Source of the DNA: JBLHHI01 sp047614125
GTDB lineage: Bacteria; Bacteroidota; Bacteroidia; NS11-12g; UBA9320
Assembly: GCA_047614125.1 (NCBI GenBank)
Contig: JBLHHI010000029.1
Span: 1 to 30,242 of the forward strand
Length of the DNA: 30,242 nucleotides
Direction: 5' to 3'
Position numbers and translations under genes: made by a program. Position 1 is the first letter of the stretch. Every line of letters begins with the position of its first letter. A model generated the notes under the pieces. That model saw only the letters and a program-made list of their open reading frames with translations. It had not been told where the DNA came from and ran no database searches. Of this stretch, positions 16,343 to 24,502 are shown piece by piece.

Positions 16343-16657
16343 ATGGCAGAAAATAAAGAAAACACAAACCACCTCGACATTGAATTGTCGGAAGAAGTGT
16401 CGGATGGTACCTACTCAAATTTGGCCATCATATCACATTCTAACTCTGAGTTTATCATCGATTTTATTCGCATGATGCCGGGTACGCCAAAAGCAAAGGT
16501 GAAATCTAGAATTATTCTTTCCCCCTCGCATGCAAAGCGCCTAATGAACGCGTTAGCAGACAATGTGCAGAAATTTGAAGAAAATTTTGGAACCATTGAA
16601 TCGAGCGAGCAAGTTCCTTCTTTTCCAATGAATTTTGGTCCAGCTGGCGAGGCCTAA
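16343..16657 (+). CDS. DUF3467 family protein
   Basis: A 104-residue protein matching DUF3467. The core reads LSEEVSDGTYSNLAIISHSNSEFIIDF, then FIRMMPGTPKAKVKSRIILSPSHAKRLMNALADNVQKFEE. The family lies almost always directly after rpoC in Bacteroidota, which fits this position. The biochemical role is not established; proximity to RNA polymerase suggests, but does not show, a link with transcription. No signal peptide, so likely cytoplasmic. Starts at ATG 16343, just after the rpoC terminator. Confidence 0.88.
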   Translation: MAENKENTNHLDIELSEEVSDGTYSNLAIISHSNSEFIIDFIRMMPGTPKAKVKSRIILSPSHAKRLMNALADNVQKFEENFGTIESSEQVPSFPMNFGPAGEA

Positions 16658-16691
16658 CGGAGTTTGCCCATGCTGTTAACACGCTGCGTAA

Positions 16692-17363
16692 TTGAATAGT
16701 TTAATTCAAAATATTTGTGTTGTGGGCTTATTGCTTTGTACTTCGTGTGGTACATCCACAAAAGAAAAAGTAAAAACAGCGAAGCCGTTAAAAGACACCG
16801 CTGCTTTTGTTAATCAGACCGATTCTGATACAATAGCCACTGAGCGAACTCCTGAAATAAATAAAGTGGAAGGTGAAGATGTTATTGCGCTTTCTCAAAG
16901 CATCCTCTTCGAACTCCAGCATGGCAATTTCGAGGCTTGGTCTAAAAATGTTCATTCAAAATTTGGTCTTGCAATCTCGCCGTACTCGTATTTATACGAT
17001 TTGCGCACTTTTCAGCCAGAAGACATTTCGGAGTTTTATAAATCGGATTCAATTTTTTATTGGGGCCAATATGATGCATCCGAAGATTCCATCTTAATGA
17101 CCTGGAAGGATTACTTCATAAACTTCGTTAACTGTGCTGATTTTACCAACAACGCAAAGATTACGTATAACATGAGCGCCAACGATGGGAACAGTCTCAA
17201 TAATTTTGAAGACTTTTTTCCAAATGCCATCTACGTAGATTTTCACATCGAAGGAACGGAGGAATACGGTTTTATGGATTGGAAAACCTTGCGTCTTGGT
17301 TTTCAGCATCATAAGGGCAAAACACATCTCATGGCAATCATTCATAATGAATGGACCATATAG
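16692..17363 (+). CDS. Putative lipoprotein of unknown function
   Basis: A 223-residue protein with a hydrophobic N-terminal segment (NICVVGLLLC) and a Cys-Thr-Ser-Cys sequence ending at C19, a plausible lipidation site. A Thr/Lys/Asp-rich linker follows to about residue 55. The remainder is a globular, aromatic-rich domain (SYLYDLRTF, FYWGQYDASEDSILMTW, YGFMDWKTLRLGFQHH). I do not recognise the family. It starts at TTG 16692, since no in-frame ATG precedes the signal. It follows the DUF3467 gene by 34 bases; no promoter or terminator is obvious on either side. Expected to be anchored in the periplasm or outer membrane. Confidence 0.7.
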   Translation: MNSLIQNICVVGLLLCTSCGTSTKEKVKTAKPLKDTAAFVNQTDSDTIATERTPEINKVEGEDVIALSQSILFELQHGNFEAWSKNVHSKFGLAISPYSYLYDLRTFQPEDISEFYKSDSIFYWGQYDASEDSILMTWKDYFINFVNCADFTNNAKITYNMSANDGNSLNNFEDFFPNAIYVDFHIEGTEEYGFMDWKTLRLGFQHHKGKTHLMAIIHNEWTI

Positions 17364-17468
17364 CCGCTTTCTACGTGCATTACAAATCCGCCGTTTTTCT
17401 TTCACATACCTAGTTCATTCCCTATTTTTCGCATTATTACTTGGCCTCTATCCAAATCTGAATTTTAA

Positions 17469-17816
17469 AATATTAATCGAACTCAGGTTTTAAGCCAAAA
17501 AACAGGTCTTCAAAGCAACCAAATTAGTGGTCTTTTGCAAATGGTTGCTCCCATGATAATGGGTTACTGAGGTAAACAGAAAAAAACACAATCAGGTGGT
17601 TTCGATTTAGGTGGAATTGCAGGATTATTGGGTGGGATGGCGAATACATCCGATCAAAATACAGGTCTAGATTTAGGGGATATATTAAGTGTTGTTGGCG
17701 GACTAACAGGAGGTAACAATCAAACTGCCAATACTTCTGGTGGAGGTGGAGGCTTTTTGGGTGGACTGTTAGGCAAACTGTTTAAAGATAATTTCTTGAT
17801 TACAAGCAAATATTAA
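17469..17816 (+). pseudogene. Remnant of a DUF937-type Gly-rich protein with an internal stop
   Basis: Reading one frame from the stop at 17466-17468 to TAA 17814-17816 gives the C-terminal half of a DUF937-like protein. It shows VLSQKTGLQSNQISGLLQ, MVAPMIMGY, then an in-frame TGA (17568-17570), then GKQKKTQSGGFDLGGIAGLLGG, a second Gly-rich unit and LGGLLGKLFKDNF. The conserved pattern continues across the stop. No start codon or N-terminal domain is found in any frame of 17364-17468, which holds nothing else I can identify. The likely history is 5' truncation plus a Leu-to-TGA change. A 62-residue frame from TTG 17628 is the tail of this remnant. A good terminator still follows. Confidence 0.75.
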
Positions 17817-17846
17817 ATGGCCAACCCAATTGGGTTGGCCATTTTT
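17816..17846 (+). terminator. Intrinsic terminator after the DUF937 remnant
   Basis: AATGGCCAACCC (17816-17827) and GGGTTGGCCATT (17832-17843) form a perfect 12-bp stem around AATT, with T's to 17846. The stem overlaps the last base of the pseudogene stop codon. Its A-rich left flank may let it work on both strands. Confidence 0.85.
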
Positions 17847-17945
17847 GGTGATATACTGCGCGTTCTCAATTATGAAAATCGTTTTAATTGCGATATGTAG
17901 TCCGGCCAATGCGGTAATTCTGTTTTAAGCCTAGATTAAATCCAT

Positions 17946-17975
17946 TTTGCAAAATATAGATTTTACCTATATTTA
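17946..17975 (+). promoter_or_regulatory. Promoter of the DUF1800-DUF1501 pair
   Basis: TTTG (17946-17949; spacer 18) precedes TATATTTA (17968-17975), a one-mismatch fit to TAnnTTTG, followed by CGC. The start codon at 18000 would leave a leader of about 18 nt. The rest of 17848-17999 contains no gene that I can see. Confidence 0.55.
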
Positions 17976-17999
17976 CGCTAGAAATTTAATCTTGTTCTT

Positions 18000-19607
18000 A
18001 TGATTACATCAGCACAATCAACCCATAGAACACAATCGGGTTTGGCTACATATTCCGGTAGTTGGACCGATCGTGAGGTGAGGCATCTTTTACGCAGAAC
18101 GATGTTTGGTGCTCAAAAAGGCGATATCGATTATTTTGAAGGCAAATCTATGTCGGATGCCGTTGATGAGCTTCTAGCGCTGCCTTCTGCCTTGCCAGAT
18201 CCACCCGTAAACAATTACAATTCTGAGCGGCTCACGGATCCCGATATTGCCTTTGGAGACACCTGGGTAAATGGACCCGACAATCCGGGTTTATACGGTG
18301 CAAGAACTAGTTCGATTAAAAGTTGGTGGTTGGGTCGGATGGTGCATCAAGAGCGAAATATTTTAGAGAAAATGGTCTTGTTCTGGCACAATCACTTTGC
18401 CACAGAAGTTGAAGTGTATCGAGATCCTATTTATGCCTATCATCACTTCTCAACCCTTAGATTAAACGCTCTGGGAGATTTTAAATCATTGGTTAAATTA
18501 GTCACTGTTGACATGGCCATGCTTACCTATTTAAATGGCAATAGAAATACTAAAAATGCCCCCGATGAAAACTATGCTCGAGAACTTCAAGAATTGTTTA
18601 CCCTGGGTAAAGGTCCTGATTCCGAGTACACTGAAAACGATGTTCGTGAAGCAGCTCGAGTTTTGACCGGTTTTCGAATTAATCGAACCGATTACTCTTC
18701 CTACTTCGATTTTAACAAGCACGATACCGGTGATAAAACATTTTCTGGTTTCTTTAACAATGCGAGTATAACCGGCAAATCGGGTATAAATGGAGCTTCA
18801 GAACTCGATGATTTACTCGACATTATTTTTTCTAAAGAAGAGGTGTCGAAATTCATTTGCCGAAAATTGTATCGATGGTTTGTGTACTACGATATAGATG
18901 CTCAGGTAGAATCGGATGTGATTGAACCCCTCGCGGCCATCCTCCGAACAAATAACTATAACATTAAAAAGGTTTTGGAAGCCCTGTTAAAGAGCGAACA
19001 CTTTTTTGATGTTGCCAACGAAGGTTGCATGGTTAAGAGCCCACTCGACAGCTTGGTTGGCCTTATGCGCATTACCGATACAGAATTTCCCGCCAAAACA
19101 GATTTGGCAGAACAGTATTATTTCTGGCAAATTATCTGGCAGGTTTGCGCCTCACATCAACAACACATTGGCGAACCTCCTAATGTGGCAGGTTGGCCGG
19201 CTTACTACCAGTATCCACAGTTTAGTGAGCTTTGGATTAATACCGACACGCTTCCTAAAAGAAACCAAATCTCCGACGTCATGATTTATACTGGACTTAC
19301 CTATAAAGCTTCTAAGCTTAAAACCGATACAATTAAGATGTCAGACATGATGGACAATCCATCAAACGCAACGGCTTTGGTGCAAGATTTGGTTAATTAC
19401 TGCTATAGCTTAGACGTAAGTACCGATCAGAAGACCTATATGAAGGGTATTTTATTGGCGGGTCAAATTGATGATTCCTATTGGGCAGATGCGTGGAATG
19501 ACTACAAAGCAGATCCAACCAATGCTACTAAAAAATCCATCGTCGAAACGCGATTAAATGCCCTTGTTAAATACATTATGAACCTTGCTGAATTCCAGCT
19601 CTCTTAA
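18000..19607 (+). CDS. DUF1800 domain-containing protein
   Basis: A 535-residue DUF1800 protein. Typical stretches are the N-terminal VRHLLRRTMFGAQKGDIDYFEGKSM, MVLFWHNHFATEVE (about residues 121-135), NYARELQELFTLGKG (about 192-206), DVREAARVLTGFRI and CRKLYRWFVY. The function is not established; the family is nearly always next to a DUF1501 gene, as here (10 bases apart, same strand). No clear Sec or Tat signal is visible in the first 40 residues and no T9SS sorting domain at the C-terminus, unlike its partner. An unrecognised export route or export with the partner is possible. It is probably transcribed from the promoter at 17946-17975. Confidence 0.85.
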   Translation: MITSAQSTHRTQSGLATYSGSWTDREVRHLLRRTMFGAQKGDIDYFEGKSMSDAVDELLALPSALPDPPVNNYNSERLTDPDIAFGDTWVNGPDNPGLYGARTSSIKSWWLGRMVHQERNILEKMVLFWHNHFATEVEVYRDPIYAYHHFSTLRLNALGDFKSLVKLVTVDMAMLTYLNGNRNTKNAPDENYARELQELFTLGKGPDSEYTENDVREAARVLTGFRINRTDYSSYFDFNKHDTGDKTFSGFFNNASITGKSGINGASELDDLLDIIFSKEEVSKFICRKLYRWFVYYDIDAQVESDVIEPLAAILRTNNYNIKKVLEALLKSEHFFDVANEGCMVKSPLDSLVGLMRITDTEFPAKTDLAEQYYFWQIIWQVCASHQQHIGEPPNVAGWPAYYQYPQFSELWINTDTLPKRNQISDVMIYTGLTYKASKLKTDTIKMSDMMDNPSNATALVQDLVNYCYSLDVSTDQKTYMKGILLAGQIDDSYWADAWNDYKADPTNATKKSIVETRLNALVKYIMNLAEFQLS

Positions 19608-19616
19608 AGAAAACGG

Positions 19617-21209
19617 ATGAAAAGAAGAGAATTTCTAAAATCGACGGCACCTTTTGCAGCCTTGCCAATTCTGATGAATGGCTTGCCCATTACAACCCTG
19701 GGTAATCCCGACGTAATGAACAAGTTGGCAGGCGCTTTTGTAAATACAGATCACGTGTTGGTACTGATACAAATGAACGGTGGAAATGATGGATTGAACA
19801 CTGTTATTCCAACCGATCAATATACCAATCTCACCAAGGCACGACAAAACGTAATCATTCCCATTTCAAAGGTTTTGGTTATGGACAAGGTGGATGGAAC
19901 CGGTTTACATCCAGCAATGACTAAGGTGCGCAATTTGTTCAACGATGGGAAAATTGGTATTGTGCAAGGTGTGGGTTATCCCGATCCCAATTTTTCGCAT
20001 TTCAGATCCACAGATATTTGGCATACAGCATCCGATACGGACGAAGTTTTGTCGAGTGGATGGGTTGGCAGATATTTAGGAAACGAATACCCCAACTACC
20101 CCGAAGGATATCCAAATGCAGCCATGCCAGATCCGTTGGCTCTGCAAATTGGCTCTGTAGTTTCCACGGTATGTCAAGGGGTAAGCGTAAACATGGGAAT
20201 GGCCATATCCGATCCAGCAGCGTACTACCAATTGATTACTGGGAATTATACCCCATCGCCAAGTACTAAGGCGGGTAAAGAATTGGATTATGTTCGAAAA
20301 ATAGCCGAACAGAGCAATGATTACGGCAAGATTGTAAAAGAAGCCGGAGAAAAAGGAAACAATAAAAGCACAAAATATCCAACAGCTGGCACCAATCGTT
20401 TGGCCGACCAGCTAAAAATTGTAGCACAACTTATTTCGGGTGGATTGAAAACTCGAATTTACGTAGTAAACATTGGTGGTTTTGATACACATGCAAGCCA
20501 AGTTGATGCTACTGGAGGTAATGAAACGGGGGCGCATGCAAATTTGCTGGGGCAATTAAGCGAGGCAATAGATGCCTTCCAAGATGATGTTGAGCAACTT
20601 GGTTTCGACGATCGAGTTTTGGGAATGACCTATTCTGAATTTGGAAGAAGAATACAGTCAAATTTTAGCTTAGGTACCGACCATGGTACATCTGCACCAC
20701 TCTTCTTATTTGGGGCAAAGGTTAAGCCTGGAATTTTGGGAGACAATCCGATCATACCAAGCTCGGTTACAGTTAATTCAAACTTGGCCATGCAATACGA
20801 TTTTCGTTCAGTGTACGCCAGCGTTTTAAAAGATTGGTTTTGTTTAGAAGAAACAGAAGTAGACTCGGTGATGCTTCATGCGCATCAAAAACTTCCATTA
20901 CTCCAATCTTCGTGCGATTCGAGTTCGATCGAAAAAGAGCGACTTAAACGAGCTGGAGATGCCTATGTGTTGAACTATCCGAATCCATTTCATACAACAA
21001 CAACCATTAAATATGAATCGGATGGAAGCCACGTTGTGGTGCAAGTTTTTAACGGTCAAGGTCAAATTATTCAAACACTGGTAAATGAATTTGTACCTGA
21101 AGGAGTACATGAAGTGCAATTTAATGGAACAGGAATGGCGGCAGGAACGTATTATTATCGATATCAACGCGGGGGGTTACAACAAACCAAGGCAATGCTT
21201 AAGATTTGA
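19617..21209 (+). CDS. DUF1501 protein with Tat-like signal and T9SS type A sorting domain
   Basis: A 530-residue protein. The N-terminus MKRREFLKSTAPFAALPIL has a twin-arginine motif (R3-R4-x-F-L-K) and a hydrophobic core. The DUF1501 domain (about 40-440), related to the alkaline phosphatase/sulfatase fold, shows VLIQMNGGNDGLNTV, VNIGGFDTHASQ, YSEFGRR and GTDHGTSAPLFLFG with candidate metal ligands (D/H). The last 80 residues form a T9SS type A domain: YVLNYPNPF, two beta-rich blocks, MAAGTYYYRY and the terminal TKAMLKI. It is therefore predicted to cross the inner membrane (Tat) and then the outer membrane by T9SS to the cell surface. Its catalytic activity is unknown. It is co-transcribed with the DUF1800 gene and ends 4 bases from the convergent lipid kinase gene. 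Confidence 0.88.
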   Translation: MKRREFLKSTAPFAALPILMNGLPITTLGNPDVMNKLAGAFVNTDHVLVLIQMNGGNDGLNTVIPTDQYTNLTKARQNVIIPISKVLVMDKVDGTGLHPAMTKVRNLFNDGKIGIVQGVGYPDPNFSHFRSTDIWHTASDTDEVLSSGWVGRYLGNEYPNYPEGYPNAAMPDPLALQIGSVVSTVCQGVSVNMGMAISDPAAYYQLITGNYTPSPSTKAGKELDYVRKIAEQSNDYGKIVKEAGEKGNNKSTKYPTAGTNRLADQLKIVAQLISGGLKTRIYVVNIGGFDTHASQVDATGGNETGAHANLLGQLSEAIDAFQDDVEQLGFDDRVLGMTYSEFGRRIQSNFSLGTDHGTSAPLFLFGAKVKPGILGDNPIIPSSVTVNSNLAMQYDFRSVYASVLKDWFCLEETEVDSVMLHAHQKLPLLQSSCDSSSIEKERLKRAGDAYVLNYPNPFHTTTTIKYESDGSHVVVQVFNGQGQIIQTLVNEFVPEGVHEVQFNGTGMAAGTYYYRYQRGGLQQTKAMLKI

Positions 21210-21213
21210 GCAC

Positions 21214-22107
21214 TTAATGTACTGTTCTAAAAACTTTAAGTTTCCCTCCCATGCGGATGTTAAATTTTTCAGCGATCATTACTTCGCCATCTAAATGTGC
21301 AAATATTGGTTTAGATCCAGATACTGTGATGTCATTATCGAGGCAGAAATGCTGAACATACGACTTTTTTAAGTGCTTGCCATTTTGCAAGATGGGTATT
21401 TCGAACAATCGAATAATTGGATGCAGTGCATTGATTATCAATAAGTTGTATTTGCCATCGTCGATGATGCTTTCCGGTGAAACTTTGAAACCTCCTCCAT
21501 AAGCCTTTCCATTGGCAACAGAAATCATAAATATTTTATTTTCGATTACTTGAGCACCGAATTCAACTCGAAGTTGGGAACTTTTATAAAATAAAATGTT
21601 TCTAAAAATCGCAATCCAGTATTTCCATGCGTTGTACAAAAAAGTGGTCTTGCCTTGATTCGTTTGCGCTGCGATGCTTCCATCAAAGCCTATTCCCACA
21701 CCATTTAAAAAATACGAGTCGTTGCAAATTCCAACATCTACCTCACGGATGTTTGGACTTTGCAACGATTTTAAAATATCCCACAGGGTTTTGTCGGCGA
21801 AAAGCACTTGGGAATAATCGTTTCCCGTTCCACCCGGAACCAACAACAGAGGGAGTGCTCGAGCTTCTGGAACATTAATTACTTCTTTAATGGTTCCATC
21901 TCCGCCAACAATAATGATGGCATCCGGTTGATATTCAATGATGGATTTTTGTATTCCATCTAAATCATTGGGCTTAACCGTAGAATAGGAAGAATACCCA
22001 AAGGCATGAAGATGTAAAAAATCGATGCATATTTCCGCCAAATCCAAAGACTTACCCCCGCCTGAATTTGGGTTAATTATGAGAAGAACGCGTGAAATGC
22101 TGTTCAT
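21214..22107 (-). CDS. Diacylglycerol kinase family lipid kinase
   Basis: A 297-residue protein of the DgkB/YegS lipid kinase family, phosphorylating diacylglycerol or a related lipid with ATP. Nucleotide-binding features are INPNSGGGKS (11-20), the family hallmark VGGDGTIKEVIN (67-78) and VPGGTGNDYSQ (90-100). The C-terminal lobe has the GVGIGFDGSIAAQTN stretch and GGGFKVSPESIIDDGKYNLLI, where substrate and regulatory metal bind in YegS/DgkB. No membrane segment: peripheral cytoplasmic enzyme. It begins 3 bases after the fbp stop, so it is probably translated from the fbp mRNA. The lipid substrate cannot be assigned. Confidence 0.88.
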   Translation of the reverse strand: MNSISRVLLIINPNSGGGKSLDLAEICIDFLHLHAFGYSSYSTVKPNDLDGIQKSIIEYQPDAIIIVGGDGTIKEVINVPEARALPLLLVPGGTGNDYSQVLFADKTLWDILKSLQSPNIREVDVGICNDSYFLNGVGIGFDGSIAAQTNQGKTTFLYNAWKYWIAIFRNILFYKSSQLRVEFGAQVIENKIFMISVANGKAYGGGFKVSPESIIDDGKYNLLIINALHPIIRLFEIPILQNGKHLKKSYVQHFCLDNDITVSGSKPIFAHLDGEVMIAEKFNIRMGGKLKVFRTVH

Positions 22108-22110
22108 GAA

Positions 22111-23076
22111 TTACATTGCTAAAACTTCGTCAACCATGTCGGAAGATCCCATTATAACGGGTACTCGTTGGTGCAATTCGGTAGGCTCAACCTCCATAAT
22201 TCGTTGCGATCCAGTATGCGCCTTGCCGCCGGCTTGCTCGGTTAAAAAAGACATTGGGTTGCATTCGTACATCAAGCGCAATTTTCCGTTGGGAGAAGAT
22301 TCCGTTGCCGGATACATGAAAACCCCGCCTTTAATCAAATTTCTGTGAAAATCTGCAACCATCGAACCGATGTATCGAGCCGACATAGCCCTTTCTTTGC
22401 ATTGGTCGATGTATTTTTTAACCCCATCGGAAAAGGAATTATAATTCCCTTCATTTACAGAATATATGTTGCCCATTTTAGGAGTTTTCAAATTGGGATG
22501 ACTCAAACAAAAATCTCCGATCGAAATATCCAAGGTGAAGCCATTTACTCCCGCACCAGTTGTGTAAACGATCATGGTTGAAGAGCCATAAATAACATAA
22601 CCAGCTGCAATTTGGTTCACCCCTTTTTGCAAACAATCTTGCAAGGTAACATCTCTTCCAACGGCTGATTTACGTCGGTATATAGAGAATATGGTACCAA
22701 TCGAAGCATTTACGTCAATGTTGGATGAGCCGTCTAACGGATCGATGGCAACAATGTATTTTGCATATTTATTAACCTGCCGAATGTCGTCTTCTTCTTC
22801 ACTAATTACTGCGCAACAATCGCCACCTGCATGCAACGAATGGATAAATTCTTCATTCGCCAACACATCCAATTTTTTAACTTCCTCACCTTGAATGTTG
22901 GTGGAGCCATGAGCTCCTAAAATATCGACCAATCCCGCTTTATTAACAGCCCGATTTACAATCTTAGCTGCGAGTTTAATGTCTCTAAAAATTTTTGACA
23001 AATCGCCTTGAGCCTCTGGGAATTTCTCTTGTTCTTCAGCAATAAACTGACTTATCGTTACGACTTTCTTTCTCAC
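22111..23076 (-). CDS. fbp: Fructose-1,6-bisphosphatase class I
   Basis: A 321-residue FBPase that hydrolyses fructose 1,6-bisphosphate to fructose 6-phosphate in gluconeogenesis. Metal ligands are in VISEEEDD (about 90-97) and the signature AIDPLDGSSNID (110-121). The substrate-binding region includes YPATESSPNGKLRLMYECNPMSFLTEQAGG. The start is GTG at 23076: the frame upstream is closed by a stop 15 bases away with no ATG. It heads a two-gene operon with the lipid kinase and is divergent from the aspartate kinase gene. A TATATTTG -7 box on this strand lies at 23140-23147. Confidence 0.96.
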   Translation of the reverse strand: MRKKVVTISQFIAEEQEKFPEAQGDLSKIFRDIKLAAKIVNRAVNKAGLVDILGAHGSTNIQGEEVKKLDVLANEEFIHSLHAGGDCCAVISEEEDDIRQVNKYAKYIVAIDPLDGSSNIDVNASIGTIFSIYRRKSAVGRDVTLQDCLQKGVNQIAAGYVIYGSSTMIVYTTGAGVNGFTLDISIGDFCLSHPNLKTPKMGNIYSVNEGNYNSFSDGVKKYIDQCKERAMSARYIGSMVADFHRNLIKGGVFMYPATESSPNGKLRLMYECNPMSFLTEQAGGKAHTGSQRIMEVEPTELHQRVPVIMGSSDMVDEVLAM

Positions 23077-23105
23077 GTGATGTTCTATTTAACCTTTTTG
23101 GCAAG

Positions 23106-23133
23106 TTTTGAGCGCATATGTTCGCTACATTTG
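23106..23133 (+). promoter_or_regulatory. Candidate promoter of the aspartate kinase gene
   Basis: TACATTTG (23126-23133) is an exact TAnnTTTG -7 box. The best upstream element is TTTTG (23106-23110) at 15 bases, shorter than the usual spacing; another TTG lies at 25 bases. The start of transcription would be near 23140, about 33 bases before the ATG. Confidence 0.5.
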
Positions 23134-23139
23134 CAACGG

Positions 23140-23169
23140 CAAATATAATGGCATCAAGCAGTATTCGAA
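23140..23169 (-). promoter_or_regulatory. Candidate fbp promoter, face to face with the aspartate kinase promoter
   Basis: Read on the minus strand, TTCG (23169-23166), 18 bases and TATATTTG (23147-23140) fit the Bacteroidota consensus well. Its -7 box faces that of the aspartate kinase gene only 6 bases away, making the palindrome ATTTGC-AACG-GCAAAT. The two polymerases could not bind at once. Confidence 0.5.
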
Positions 23170-23172
23170 CGT

Positions 23173-24447
23173 ATGCAAGTATTCAAATTTGGTGGAGCTT
23201 CGGTTAAAGACGCAGAATCTGTTAGGAACGTAGGACGCATCCTAGCAAAGTATAATTCCGACAATATTCTTGTGGTGGTTTCGGCCATGGGTAAGATTAC
23301 CAACTTGCTTGAAGAATTGGTTAGTGCCTATGTTGATGGAGCGGAAACTCTAGACCAAATGAGACGGCTTAAATCTTTTCACCGAGAGATTATTTCCGAG
23401 CTGATTGGAGAAAATTCAGACACGTTTTACGAAGTAGAAAATCTCTTCGTGGAGCTGGAGTGCACACTCGACAAGGATCTTTCGGCACAGCCTTTCGATT
23501 ACGTATACGATCAAATTGTGCCCTTTGGCGAACTTATTTCAACGCGTATTATTAGTCATTTCTTGAATCAAATTGGCGTAAAGAACCGTTGGTTGGATGC
23601 CAGAAATTTTGTTATAACCACAAGCAAACATAGGCGAGCCAGCGTTTTATGGGATACCACCTGTGATTTAATTGCAAATCGAGCTCAAAGGTTGATCGAA
23701 AAGCAACTCACCATTACTCAGGGCTTCATCGGCCGATCTAAAGATAATGCTACCACAACCTTGGGTAGAGAAGGAAGTGATTATTCCGCTGCTATTTTTG
23801 CTTATGGCCTAAATGCTGATTCTGTAACCATTTGGAAAGATGTTCCTGGTGTGATGAACGGCGACCCAAAAATAGTTTTGAATGCTCAATTAATGCCACA
23901 AATTTCGTTCAAGGAGGCAATAGAGCTTGCCTATTATGGGGCATCGGTTATCCATCCTAAAACCATACAACCTTTAATGAGAAAAGGAATTCCGCTCTAT
24001 GTTAAATCATTTGTGAACGATGACCAGCCCGGTACTAAGGTGTTGGATTTGGGCGAACACAGCGCCATTGATTTGCCGTGTTATATATTTAAGGAAAACC
24101 AAGTTTTAATCTCCTTATCATCCAAAGATTTTTCATTCATAGTAGAAGATAATTTGAGTCATATTTTTAATGCTTTTGCCAACGCTGGTTTACAAATAAA
24201 TTTAATGCAAAACACTGCGATCTCATTTTCGGTATGTGTAAATAACGATGAGCGCAGAATATCTAAATTGCTTGATTTAGTTCGGGAAGCATACGAAATT
24301 AGTGTTGACCAAAACCTGAGTTTGCTTACTGTTTTTAATGCCAGCGCGTTAAAGGGCTATAAGGAATATACGCTCGGCAAGCAACTTGTTCTGGAACAGA
24401 AGTCTGGCAAGGCCATACACTTTGTTTTAAAACCGGATCATGAGTAA
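23173..24447 (+). CDS. lysC: Aspartate kinase (monofunctional)
   Basis: A 424-residue enzyme that phosphorylates aspartate with ATP, the first step of the lysine, threonine and methionine pathways. The kinase domain starts with VFKFGGASVKDAESV (KFGGAS at 5-10; the Ala where many homologues have Thr is common in this phylum). It includes VVVSAMGKITN, the GREGSDYSA motif (198-206) and WKDVPGVMNGDP (221-232). The C-terminal third, after about residue 300, has the ACT-type regulatory fold (LISLSSKDFSFIVEDNLSHIF, then LQINLMQNTAISFSVCV), where feedback inhibition would act. It is not fused to homoserine dehydrogenase. Divergent from fbp and convergent with the MORN gene. Confidence 0.94.
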   Translation: MQVFKFGGASVKDAESVRNVGRILAKYNSDNILVVVSAMGKITNLLEELVSAYVDGAETLDQMRRLKSFHREIISELIGENSDTFYEVENLFVELECTLDKDLSAQPFDYVYDQIVPFGELISTRIISHFLNQIGVKNRWLDARNFVITTSKHRRASVLWDTTCDLIANRAQRLIEKQLTITQGFIGRSKDNATTTLGREGSDYSAAIFAYGLNADSVTIWKDVPGVMNGDPKIVLNAQLMPQISFKEAIELAYYGASVIHPKTIQPLMRKGIPLYVKSFVNDDQPGTKVLDLGEHSAIDLPCYIFKENQVLISLSSKDFSFIVEDNLSHIFNAFANAGLQINLMQNTAISFSVCVNNDERRISKLLDLVREAYEISVDQNLSLLTVFNASALKGYKEYTLGKQLVLEQKSGKAIHFVLKPDHE

Positions 24448-24502
24448 GTTGCTGAAATTTAGCGTTATAACAAATTAAATTAATGGCATTGTACAGGTAA
24501 TT

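Noticed and set aside
17568..17570. TGA in the DUF937 remnant as a selenocysteine or recoding site
   Set aside because: No SECIS-like hairpin directly after it, Gly-rich structural family without redox Cys, and the N-terminal half is also missing; simple decay is more likely.
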